27,047 nucleotides of DNA, taken from IMG/VR virus record IMGVR_UViG_3300034093_002928, positions 1 to 27,047 of that record. The stretch is one strand, 5' to 3'. The stretch comes from a virus. This document shows, piece after piece, positions 6,824 through 15,036 of the stretch; the first letter of the stretch is position 1; each line of letters starts with the position of its first letter. A model generated the notes under the pieces. It searched no databases, was not told the origin of the DNA, and saw nothing but the letters and a program-made list of their open reading frames with translations. Made by a program: the position numbers and the translations under genes.

Positions 6824-7930
6824 TTACAAACTTTCTATCGTTATTTCTTCTATTGAATTTCCTTGGTTGTAACTTGAAGGTTTTACCATTATACCATATC
6901 TAGCATTAATTGCAATTCCAGTTGCTGTGTGTGTTAGGTTTGATCCTATCTGTGTAGCCAAAGATGTATCTGAATAAGGAGTTATAGTAACAGAAGTTCC
7001 AGAAGTTACTACTTTAAATGATTGAATAACACTTGCTACCATCCATGATGCTAATTGAGTTACAGTATTTGATACAGATTGAATAAATCTAACATATTGT
7101 GGATAACAAGTTTGACAGTTACACTCAGTAAAAGTGACTGCGTTATTTCCACCACAAGCGTAGTAGTATACTCCTCCGTCACATTGATAGAAATATCCAC
7201 CACAGGCATAGTAGTATCCTCCACAGGCGTAGTAGTATCCACCAGTACAATTATAGGTACTAGAATTGTTACAGTTTCCAGCATTGTAAGCATTGCAGTT
7301 ATAGGCATATGCAGCACACCTATACCATGAAGATTTACAATATCCTGATTTATTGTAAGCGTTACAGTTATAAGCATAATTTGCACACCTATACCAGTCA
7401 GCTTTACAGTATCTATTTCCTGTAACATTACAATTATAACTCCAGCTAGCACAAGGATAGGATGGTGATCCACAAGGATAGGATGGTGATCCACAAGGAT
7501 AGGATGGTGATGAACACGGATAGGATGGTGAAGCACAGTTTCCTGCCACTTCGCAAGTTCCGCAATTACAGCTTATTAATGCTCTTTCTCCTGCACTTAA
7601 AGTAGCTGCAGATACCATTGTTTGATCAACTCCAACTCCAAACCAGTTCCCACTGTCAGTAACCCATAGTGCTGCAGTACTTCCTTGAGTAGAGCCTTTA
7701 ATAGATATTGAAACGTTTTGAGTATTCATATCAACTGTAGCAGCTGGATATGAGCTAGCTGCATCTACAGATACTGCTTTATTGGCGGAAACTGTAAATG
7801 TTCCCCTTATTGCACTCCACAAACTTCCATCAGAAGATGCTCCAAGTGATCCAGTCGTATTAGCTCTATCAAATGTGTCTTTAAAAATCTTTCTTCTAGA
7901 AACTGATGGAATAATATTAACAAATTTCAT
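6824..7930 (-). CDS. Adhesin with lectin-like domain interrupted by a cysteine/tyrosine-rich repeat insert
   Basis: This is a 368-residue protein. Residues 17-110 (FKDTFDRANTTGSLG..., LWSA, TFTVSANKAV, GNWFGVGVD) resemble the first half of a LamG/concanavalin-like jelly roll as found in phage adhesins. Residues 276-368 (YVRFIQSVSN..., TPYSDTSLATQIG, ARYGIMVK) look like its second half. Between them, residues 121-275 hold 24 cysteines, mostly 6 residues apart, with Tyr and Trp beside them, bounded by CNCGTC and CNCQTC. No signal peptide is visible. The start ATG 7930 lies just after the stop of the cupredoxin fibre gene, with only a weak ribosome site, so coupling is likely. It is probably a receptor-binding tip, with the insert as a disulfide- or metal-stabilised arm. 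Confidence 0.75.
   Translation of the reverse strand: MKFVNIIPSVSRRKIFKDTFDRANTTGSLGASSDGSLWSAIRGTFTVSANKAVSVDAASSYPAATVDMNTQNVSISIKGSTQGSTAALWVTDSGNWFGVGVDQTMVSAATLSAGERALISCNCGTCEVAGNCASPSYPCSSPSYPCGSPSYPCGSPSYPCASWSYNCNVTGNRYCKADWYRCANYAYNCNAYNKSGYCKSSWYRCAAYAYNCNAYNAGNCNNSSTYNCTGGYYYACGGYYYACGGYFYQCDGGVYYYACGGNNAVTFTECNCQTCYPQYVRFIQSVSNTVTQLASWMVASVIQSFKVVTSGTSVTITPYSDTSLATQIGSNLTHTATGIAINARYGIMVKPSSYNQGNSIEEITIESL
7451..7534 (-). repeat. Four 21-bp tandem repeats inside the cysteine-rich insert
   Basis: Units start at 7451, 7472, 7493 and 7514. The first two are identical and the last two differ at a few bases. Each encodes one heptad of the type C-x-S-P-S-Y-P. The near-identity at DNA level points to recent tandem duplication or slippage, so copy number may vary among relatives. 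Confidence 0.9.
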
Positions 7931-7931
7931 G

Positions 7932-9011
7932 TTAAGCTACTAAATCTCCCATCAATACCCATGTATTTGCTGCGGTTTTAACTAAAGTAGCAGAAGACCA
8001 TTGTGCTCTTAATTTTTTACCAGGTGTTGCATTTATTGTAGTAGTTCCAGGCGTGGTTGCAGTAACAGTTATTTGTCCAGCAATAGCTCCCTTTTGAACT
8101 ATGGTTATTTGAGTTCCAATAGCAAAATTACATGTTGCATCTGTTCCAACATACAAAGTTGCGGCAGTAGTTGAATTATCTAACATCAATAATTTTCCAT
8201 CGTCTGCTTCTACTAAATAATAAGCATTTGATGTAAATGTAGGTGTTGAAATATCAACATGGCTTATAACATTTCCAGTTGTATTTAAAGAAGTTCCAGT
8301 TGCTACTCCAATATTTGAAGATGATGGAGATGATATTGTAATTACTCCAAGCATTCCGCTATGAATTTGACATTGATATGCATATTCCCCACTTATGCTA
8401 GAAGGAATTTGCCAATATAAAGTTCCTGATATTTTACCTTGGGCAGCAGAGCCTGTGCTAACCGTTCCATCTGTAGCAACGTGAATTAATCCTGTATCAT
8501 AGTTTGCTGCACCTGAGGCAGTTTTAATTAAAAATGGATGCCCTTCTACATCTAAGTTAAAAGCAATTGTAGTTCCAGCGGTTGCATATATTGTTGGATT
8601 ATTTCCTGAGTATTGATTATTAATTAAGTAAGCCATACTTGCTTGAGTTACTTCTAGTCTAGTAGTTGCAGGATAAGCAATTTCATTAATAGTTATACCA
8701 GAAAGTATTGCATCCGTTGTTGCGTTAAAAGATAGGTCTAAAACTCCCCAAGAGGCTGCTGAGCCATCTGTTGTTAAATACTTTCCAGAATTTCCAGATT
8801 GAGATGGCAGGGCATCAAGTGTAGCCCATTCTATTCCATCTCCAGCAGAATTAACCTTAAGAACTTGATTTGAAGATCCTAATAATCCATCAAGAAGTGT
8901 CTCTCCAAAAATACTAAGGTCATCAATAATTGTAATATCATTGTTGGCTAGTAAAGAATCTACTGTTAATGGCTCAGTAGAGTAAAGGTGGTTTAGTTTA
9001 TTAAGTCCCAC
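7932..9011 (-). CDS. Tail fibre with cupredoxin-like domain
   Basis: This 359-residue fibre protein has an N-terminal shaft at about residues 10-110 that includes ALPSQSGNSGKYLTT, also found in the protein at 21057-22328. Residues 135-228 form a domain with GHPFLI (H158) and YAYQCQIHSGMLGVITI (C214, H217, M220). These are the four ligands and the C-x2-H-x2-M spacing of amicyanin-type type-1 copper proteins. Residues 255-359 form a C-terminal domain ending ANTWVLMGDLVA, closely matched by the end of the protein at 23423-24043. The start is GTG 9011, with AGGAG six bases upstream; no ATG fits. The virion location is inferred from context. Copper binding is suggested by the ligands but not shown. 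Confidence 0.78.
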   Translation of the reverse strand: MGLNKLNHLYSTEPLTVDSLLANNDITIIDDLSIFGETLLDGLLGSSNQVLKVNSAGDGIEWATLDALPSQSGNSGKYLTTDGSAASWGVLDLSFNATTDAILSGITINEIAYPATTRLEVTQASMAYLINNQYSGNNPTIYATAGTTIAFNLDVEGHPFLIKTASGAANYDTGLIHVATDGTVSTGSAAQGKISGTLYWQIPSSISGEYAYQCQIHSGMLGVITISSPSSSNIGVATGTSLNTTGNVISHVDISTPTFTSNAYYLVEADDGKLLMLDNSTTAATLYVGTDATCNFAIGTQITIVQKGAIAGQITVTATTPGTTTINATPGKKLRAQWSSATLVKTAANTWVLMGDLVA

Positions 9012-9023
9012 TTTTTTCTCCTA

Positions 9024-11960
9024 TTATGCCTGGGCTTCAGTCCAAGAAAGCCTTCCGTTAACCGTAGCACTTGTTACACCAGAACCAGAAAGGTTTCTGA
9101 TTGCTATTGTTACGATGTCTGGTCCATCTGGATAAATATTAAATTCATTTGTTGAGGTAGCATTTGTTGTTCCTCCGCCTAGAATTGAATTTCCTAAATC
9201 TCTAACCAAACTAAGATCTTGCTGAACAACGTTTGCTTCACCAGACTGAGACGATACAAAGAAGGAGAAGATTGGTTCTCCACCAACCAAAGTTGTGTTT
9301 GCTGCGTGATAACAAACTTGAGCCAAGCTTGATCCACCAACATTTGTCCAAGTGTTTCCAGATGCAGTATTAAGTTTTGGATTCAATATAAGTTCTACAA
9401 GGAAAGCTCCTGGATTTCCAGCAGTTCCTGCAACCAGACTTAAAACATCCATTTGTCTTAAAGTCAGCTGCATTCTATTAATAAGCTCTCTTTCTCCAAG
9501 AACTCCAACTACTCCATTATCTACAGATGGAGCAAGTCTTAAGCTAAGAAGAGCAGACCTTGTTGTTGTACTTCTAGGAACAACTACACCAGTTTTCATA
9601 CCTGCTTGGAATACAAAAGACTTGTCATCATCGTATCCACCATCCATAATTACAGATGATCCCCAGTGACTTGTTCCAGTTGCATATTGTCTAGAATACA
9701 AGTCTACTCTTACTGGAGCAGTTGCTGAATAAGTAAATGATTGTGCAGTTCCATTACCTCCACCAGTAGCACCAGAAACTGGATTAATGACTACGTTGCT
9801 TAGGGCTCTTGTTAGACCTGTAAAGGTTGTTGCTGTTTTTCCTGTGTAAGAAATATATTCAATTTCTTGTCCAGCATTTCCAGCCTTTGTAACAGTAAGG
9901 GTTCCAGATGTTGGGAATCCTGAAGTACTGCTAACAGACATAGTGGTAGCAACGTTTGAAAGTGATGCTGAAAGTTTTGTAACTGGTGCATCTGCTGCTG
10001 CCTCATAACGTGATGGAAGGTTTCCAGAACGCATATAAGCTTCTGTTTCAACATTTGCATGTGTCATTCTGTGACAATATACAACTTCTCCACGCTCATC
10101 TTTAAATCCAAATCTAATTGCACCTGCACCATACCATGCGTAATCAATGTAGAACATTTGCATTTTAGATAGGTCTACGGTTACTCCAGACGGACCAGTT
10201 CCGTCCATTTTATCAATGTTCCAATCAGACTGCGGAACCTTAGTGTCAACAACCTTACTTACAATTCCACCAGAGGTAACTGTCTGACCACGGTATTCTG
10301 GGAATACATACATTTCTGTATTGCTTGTAATTGATTGAACAGTATAGGTTAGACCTCTAATGGCAACCCTATCTCCTGGGCTTAATTGCTCTGAGAATCT
10401 AGTATCTGTACCTGTAATAGTTGGAGAACCTTGAGTTGTTGCAACAATTCCAGAAATTTGATCTGTGCTAGATCGTCTTACTGCCCACATAGTTTGTCCA
10501 TCAAATTCAAAGAAGAATCCGTTTTGCTCATCAAACATTCCAATTCTTGTCTGACCACCAAACCAGGAAACTGGTGCTACTGTGATAGGAAAACCAGTTG
10601 CTGGAGTTGCTGAAGGAACAGAAGATGCGGTATATTGAAATTCTTTAGGTCCAGTAATTGCTGTAACCGTAAAGGTTCCATTGTACGCTGTTTGATCTGC
10701 ACCAGCTACTTTAACCTGTGCACCAATTCCAAGGAAATGTTCGTATCTAGTTTTTACAGTAACTGTTGTGCTAGATGAAGAAATTAAATCTACTGCAAAT
10801 ACTGGTTTTAGCATAGATCCAGTAGAGAACTGAATGCCTTTGCCTGATTGGTATCGGAAGTATCTACGAGTCTGGCGAATAATTTTTGATCCAGGAGCGG
10901 AGGAGCCAGTTGAAAACTTAACTCCACCATCAAATGGTCTATGAACAGAAACAGATCCTGGTCTTCCAGTTAAAGATTTTGCAATTGCCGTGATTGCACC
11001 AGATGGGGCATCAACAACATCAAAAGTAAAGGTATTTGTTGTTGGAGTTGTTTTTACTTCCCATGCACCATTTGGTGGATTAGAGGAAGCAGCTGTAGTT
11101 CCAGAAACATAAATTAAATCTCCAATGCTAAGACCGTGAGCATTTGTGGTTGTGGTTGTTACTGTACTACCAGATGCTACAAATGCAGAACCAGAGCTAG
11201 TTGAAAGAGGAATCTCAGATCCCGTGTAGTTATAAGCTTTGTAGGCAAAAGTTTTTGTTGTATCAAGAATTGATCCGTTAGTAGCGTTTGCTCTTGCATA
11301 ATATGTAAAAGTATCATTAGAAACTGTTGTTGTTGAAACGGCTTTAACTAAATACCATCCATCTGCATTAACATCCAGTGTATCTTGGATAAAGAATTTA
11401 TCTCCAGCAACAAGACCGTGAGCCACTGAAGTTACTACTGTTACAAGTCTAGAAGATCCAGTTCCTACAATAGAAACAAATGTATTTGTTCCTCCAGAAG
11501 GCTGTGCAATTGGAGTTTGAATATCGTAGTAGCAAGATGGCTTGTTATTTGTAAGGCTTAACACTTCCCATTTAGTTGGCTGAGTTCCATATTCAAAATC
11601 AGTATCAATTAAAGAAGTAGGTGTAGAAACTCTCAATTTTCCAACAGGATCCATATAGGACTCATCTGGCTGAAAACTTTCTGCATACTCGTCTACTGTT
11701 ATTTGGAGCTTATCAGTAGAGGTCATGGCTGCTGTATTAAAGTTTAGTACAACTGTTGTAGTTGGAGCATTGTTTGTGTCAATTGCTGCTGTGTAGCTTG
11801 TTGCCTTAAGACTTGGATCTGAAAAATTATAAATTACCTGATTAGTAGTAACATTTGTAATAAGAATCAATCTTTCCCTTGGAATATGATCTGGAATTAC
11901 AACTGTTCGTGTAGCTGGGTCAAATGTGTACCCTGTTTCAAATAATATCTTTCTTGCCAT
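9024..11960 (-). CDS. Large baseplate/virion structural protein (978 residues)
   Basis: This is the second-largest protein in the window. The N-terminal 140 residues (RKILFETGYTFDPATRTVVI, RERLILITN, DEYAESFQPDESYMDPVGK, TDFEYGTQPTKWE) match a pattern I know from large structural proteins of environmental myovirus-like phages. The middle (about 150-650) is a row of Thr/Ser/Val-rich beta domains with recurring VTT..AHGLSxGD phrases. The region near 640-760 has HWGSSVIMDGGYDDDKSF, and the end (about 800-978) holds RMQLTLRQMDVLSLV and DLGNSILGGG. AGGAG lies before ATG 11960. It sits between a 1003-residue fibre and the cupredoxin fibre, which suits a baseplate-to-fibre linking role. The assignment to baseplate is an inference; virion protein is the safer statement. 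Confidence 0.75.
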   Translation of the reverse strand: MARKILFETGYTFDPATRTVVIPDHIPRERLILITNVTTNQVIYNFSDPSLKATSYTAAIDTNNAPTTTVVLNFNTAAMTSTDKLQITVDEYAESFQPDESYMDPVGKLRVSTPTSLIDTDFEYGTQPTKWEVLSLTNNKPSCYYDIQTPIAQPSGGTNTFVSIVGTGSSRLVTVVTSVAHGLVAGDKFFIQDTLDVNADGWYLVKAVSTTTVSNDTFTYYARANATNGSILDTTKTFAYKAYNYTGSEIPLSTSSGSAFVASGSTVTTTTTNAHGLSIGDLIYVSGTTAASSNPPNGAWEVKTTPTTNTFTFDVVDAPSGAITAIAKSLTGRPGSVSVHRPFDGGVKFSTGSSAPGSKIIRQTRRYFRYQSGKGIQFSTGSMLKPVFAVDLISSSSTTVTVKTRYEHFLGIGAQVKVAGADQTAYNGTFTVTAITGPKEFQYTASSVPSATPATGFPITVAPVSWFGGQTRIGMFDEQNGFFFEFDGQTMWAVRRSSTDQISGIVATTQGSPTITGTDTRFSEQLSPGDRVAIRGLTYTVQSITSNTEMYVFPEYRGQTVTSGGIVSKVVDTKVPQSDWNIDKMDGTGPSGVTVDLSKMQMFYIDYAWYGAGAIRFGFKDERGEVVYCHRMTHANVETEAYMRSGNLPSRYEAAADAPVTKLSASLSNVATTMSVSSTSGFPTSGTLTVTKAGNAGQEIEYISYTGKTATTFTGLTRALSNVVINPVSGATGGGNGTAQSFTYSATAPVRVDLYSRQYATGTSHWGSSVIMDGGYDDDKSFVFQAGMKTGVVVPRSTTTRSALLSLRLAPSVDNGVVGVLGERELINRMQLTLRQMDVLSLVAGTAGNPGAFLVELILNPKLNTASGNTWTNVGGSSLAQVCYHAANTTLVGGEPIFSFFVSSQSGEANVVQQDLSLVRDLGNSILGGGTTNATSTNEFNIYPDGPDIVTIAIRNLSGSGVTSATVNGRLSWTEAQA

Positions 11961-11963
11961 TTT

Positions 11964-14900
11964 TTATGCTCCTAATAAAATATCCACTGCTTTGAATGGA
12001 TATCCTTTCTTTATTGAATTTACATTTGGTCCAAGCATTAATCTTGCATCAAAAGTTGATCCTAGTGGTGGAACTTCAGAGTACGCTATGTATCCATCTG
12101 AGTCAACCATAAAGCCTTCTCTTGGTAACATAGATTGCCAAACATATTCTGGAAAATCCACTACTTGTATTATACCATTAATTGTTAAGAGAAGTCTTAA
12201 AGGATTGTTTATAGCAACTTGTTCCCCTGCAAATTTTGGAAGGAATCTGCTAGTAATTCCATCAAATTCATATCTCATATCATCTATTGGAACAATGTCT
12301 GGTAAATATGGAAGACTTGCAAAAATTAAATCGTCTACATATTCTTTGTTTGCTGCGTCTGTATCGTCTGTAGGCGATGGAACTGTAACATGTCCAGTAA
12401 GTGTCGGATTATTTGTTCTTGCTATTTCAGAATCTATATAATCTTTATCAATTGGGGTTGCTGCCCAAGTTCCAACAGTTACATATCCTAATGTACTAAT
12501 ATTTGAAGGAACTCCAGAATATTGTGCAAATATTATATTATCAGTTCCAACTTTTATTGCACCAGCTGGATTAATAGAAGTTCCACCTTGTGATACTACA
12601 TACGAATCGTTTGCAGAAACACTTCCAGATGTTACGAATACATAATCTCCTGATTTAATTAAACCACTAGTTACACTTGCTCCATTAAAGTTTACTGCTC
12701 TTGTAAGAATAAATGGGTCATCACCATCTCCAGGGAATGATACTACATAAATACCATTTTGTTTTTGATCTGCTTGATTTCTAATAAGAACTCTTTGAGA
12801 TGATTGAACTTCATCTCCATCTAGAATTAAAGCTCCGTCAACATTTCCAGTTAGAGTTGCACCAACTCCAAGACCTCCAGATGAATCCGATGTTCCATTT
12901 ACATAAGTTGCATTTAAAGCTTGTTGAGAAACATAAACAACTTCAGGCTTTATGTTAATTCCTGATGCAAGTGAATCAACATAAGATTTATTTGCTGCAT
13001 GTGTTGAAGTTGTTGGGGTAGGAACTGATATAGATCCATTAAAAACTGTAGAAGGATAAAATGAAACTGTTCCAGTTGCCCCAGCTGTTGAAGATCCAAT
13101 ATTTATATTTGTTTCTGATCCTGAAACTCCACCAGTTCCAATGTTAATTGTTTTTGTAGCAGTTGTTGCGTTTCCAAATAGTGTTGCAGTAATAGATCCA
13201 GTTGGAGTTCCACCAATTGTAAGAGATGTTGCAGCTCCTGCAAAGTTAACTGTAGCTGCAGTTGTATTAAACAAATCTAAAGTTGAACTTGTTGTTGATA
13301 TGGTTGGAGTCCTAAGAGATGTTACTGCTCCTGCATCTGTTGATCCTATTGTTAATGTTGTTGCTGCTCCTGCAAAATTTACTGTTGTTGCAGTACTATT
13401 TACTAAATTAAAGGTACTAGTTCCAGATATTAAAGATGTGCTAATTGTTGGAGAAGACCCAGTTATATAAGAATTAGTGTCAATCGTCCATGTATCTGGT
13501 CCAGTTCTTTTTAATAGACCAACTCCTGAAGTAATTGCAGAAATTGCTGTAAGATCTCCGTCAACTGGTTGGTATCCAGATAAAGATGATGACAAGGCGT
13601 ATGTACTTGTGTCATAAGACCACGTTCCTGCTGTATTTTTTAGTAATCCAGTTCCAGAACCAAGAGTATCAATTCCTGAAAGATGTGAGCTATAAGCTTG
13701 AACATCTGTTCCAATTACAAGACCTAAAGAAGTTCTTCCAGTAGATGCAGTAAGACCTGTAGATCCTCCGTCCCATTTGTTTCTGTCCGTGTAGGCGGTA
13801 TCCCAGTTAGAAGAGTTGTTGGCTGTTGTGGTGTATGTTGAATCTGATCCACGAATAAGGATTCCAGATGTTGATAGTGCGGAAATATTAGTAAGGTTTA
13901 AATCTTTTGATTGATATAAAGTTGTCGCATTAGTCTGAGTTAAATATGTTGAAGAAGCAGAACTTTGTGTTAAGTAAGTGTTTGCAGCTACAGAAGCACT
14001 TAAATATTCAAACAATGTTGGCGAAAGTGCGTCTATTGCTCTTTGATTTGTAAAATATAAATTACCTGCTTCAGAAATTTGTGAAGTGTTATATGAATTT
14101 ATTCCTAAAAATGCAGTACTTTGAATTGATGTATCTGGAAATACAATTTGTCCAGCATTATTGAATGCAAAGTTTGCAGATCCTGAATTAGTTACAAATG
14201 CTACACCGCTATCATCATTTAATATTATTGAATTGTAACAACTTTGAAGAGTTATTGAGCCATCTGTAAACCCATCATGGGATCTAATTACAATTGGATC
14301 AATATATTCCCAACCACCTTTTGTAGCAATATTTATTTCATTTGGATCTCTATTGGTCCAAACAGAGCCTGAAGAATCATATGCTAATATATGATTATTT
14401 ACAGGACCTGTAAAGTCAACATCTTCAAGAAGAAAAAGACTAGTTGCTACTGAAGCGGATGCCCCTATTTCTAACCAATAAACTCCATCATATACAAAAA
14501 ATTGAGCAGTGTCATCTTTATACCAAAGATCCCCTTGTGCTGCAGGATATGGTTCTGTTGCACTAATTTGAGCTGCTTCTAAAAGTACTTCTTGATTAGT
14601 CCATGCAGAAGATGCGGAGCTCCACATAAGAGCGTCTCCATCAGTTAAAGAATTTAAACTAACATCTGAAAGAGTGTAAAGATTGTTTGACCCTTCTACT
14701 ACACCATTTACTTCTACCCAATAAGTTCCATCATATACATAGAATTCACCAGTATCATTTTTATACCAAGAATCCCCAGTTTCTGGAGAAGCTGGCTCTG
14801 TTGTGCTAACGGTTGTTCCACCGCCAGCACCTGCACCAAGAACTGACCAAACTCCTGCTTGGTAAATCTTTGCAACAGATGCTGAAGAATTAAAGTATAG

Positions 14901-14975
14901 CTCTCCCTCGGATCCACTTATAGGATCTGAAGGTAATACTACTAAATTTAACCCTGTTAAAAATTTCTTTGCCAT
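11964..14975 (-). CDS. Long tail fibre protein (1003 residues)
   Basis: The N-terminal part contains two tandem copies of a ~70-residue module: TTEPASPETGDSWYKNDTG...VYDGTYWVEVNG and ATEPYPAAQGDLWYKDDTA...VYDGVYWLEIGA, each ending with an S-S-A/S-W-T-N phrase. The middle has YLTQSSAS repeats, STATTVNFAGAATTLTIG and TTAATVNFAGAATSLTIG copies, and typical fibre joints such as AANKSYVDSLASG and AANKEYVDDLI. The C-terminal 120 residues (MRYEFDGITSRFLPKF, NPLRLLLTINGIIQ) resemble an end domain of myovirus structural proteins. AGAAGG precedes ATG 14975. It is probably a trimeric long fibre. A GC-rich hairpin lies in the leader just upstream. Confidence 0.85.
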   Translation of the reverse strand: MAKKFLTGLNLVVLPSDPISGSEGELYFNSSASVAKIYQAGVWSVLGAGAGGGTTVSTTEPASPETGDSWYKNDTGEFYVYDGTYWVEVNGVVEGSNNLYTLSDVSLNSLTDGDALMWSSASSAWTNQEVLLEAAQISATEPYPAAQGDLWYKDDTAQFFVYDGVYWLEIGASASVATSLFLLEDVDFTGPVNNHILAYDSSGSVWTNRDPNEINIATKGGWEYIDPIVIRSHDGFTDGSITLQSCYNSIILNDDSGVAFVTNSGSANFAFNNAGQIVFPDTSIQSTAFLGINSYNTSQISEAGNLYFTNQRAIDALSPTLFEYLSASVAANTYLTQSSASSTYLTQTNATTLYQSKDLNLTNISALSTSGILIRGSDSTYTTTANNSSNWDTAYTDRNKWDGGSTGLTASTGRTSLGLVIGTDVQAYSSHLSGIDTLGSGTGLLKNTAGTWSYDTSTYALSSSLSGYQPVDGDLTAISAITSGVGLLKRTGPDTWTIDTNSYITGSSPTISTSLISGTSTFNLVNSTATTVNFAGAATTLTIGSTDAGAVTSLRTPTISTTSSTLDLFNTTAATVNFAGAATSLTIGGTPTGSITATLFGNATTATKTINIGTGGVSGSETNINIGSSTAGATGTVSFYPSTVFNGSISVPTPTTSTHAANKSYVDSLASGINIKPEVVYVSQQALNATYVNGTSDSSGGLGVGATLTGNVDGALILDGDEVQSSQRVLIRNQADQKQNGIYVVSFPGDGDDPFILTRAVNFNGASVTSGLIKSGDYVFVTSGSVSANDSYVVSQGGTSINPAGAIKVGTDNIIFAQYSGVPSNISTLGYVTVGTWAATPIDKDYIDSEIARTNNPTLTGHVTVPSPTDDTDAANKEYVDDLIFASLPYLPDIVPIDDMRYEFDGITSRFLPKFAGEQVAINNPLRLLLTINGIIQVVDFPEYVWQSMLPREGFMVDSDGYIAYSEVPPLGSTFDARLMLGPNVNSIKKGYPFKAVDILLGA

Positions 14976-14993
14976 TTTTTCCTTCTAATATGA

Positions 14994-15017
14994 GGGGCTA
15001 GGGTTTAATCTAGCCCC
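14994..15017 (-). terminator. GC-rich hairpin between two large fibre genes
   Basis: A perfect 8-bp stem (GGGGCTAG / CTAGCCCC) encloses an 8-base loop in the 61-base gap between genes. On the minus strand the downstream flank is not a T-run, so it is not a classic intrinsic terminator. It could be a weak terminator, an RNA processing or stability element, or part of the leader of the 1003-residue fibre gene. A TATAAT (15029-15034) sits just upstream of it. Confidence 0.45.
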
Positions 15018-15036
15018 CCACACACTATATTATACT

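Noticed and set aside
6888-6896. Internal TGGTATAAT inside the cysteine-rich adhesin gene (similarly near 12171-12179 in the 1003-residue fibre)
   Set aside because: Both lie inside coding sequence, with no start codon suitably placed downstream. They show that this motif can arise by chance in AT-rich genes and limit confidence in the promoter calls.
7060-7536. 158-residue open frame on the minus strand within the cysteine-rich gene
   Set aside because: It is a shifted frame of the same repeats: its peptides (HHPIL, VDHHPIL) follow the 21-bp unit. It has no ribosome site and lies wholly inside the better frame.
9352-9669. 105-residue plus-strand open frame
   Set aside because: It lies antisense within the 978-residue structural gene, with no ribosome site or recognisable domain.
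11926-12441. 171-residue plus-strand open frame across the junction of two structural genes
   Set aside because: It is antisense to the conserved C-terminal domain of the 1003-residue fibre and the start of the next gene. Conservation clearly belongs to the minus strand.
13141-13470. 109-residue plus-strand open frame
   Set aside because: It is the complement of the Thr/Ala/Val-rich repeats of the 1003-residue fibre, with low-complexity composition and no ribosome site.
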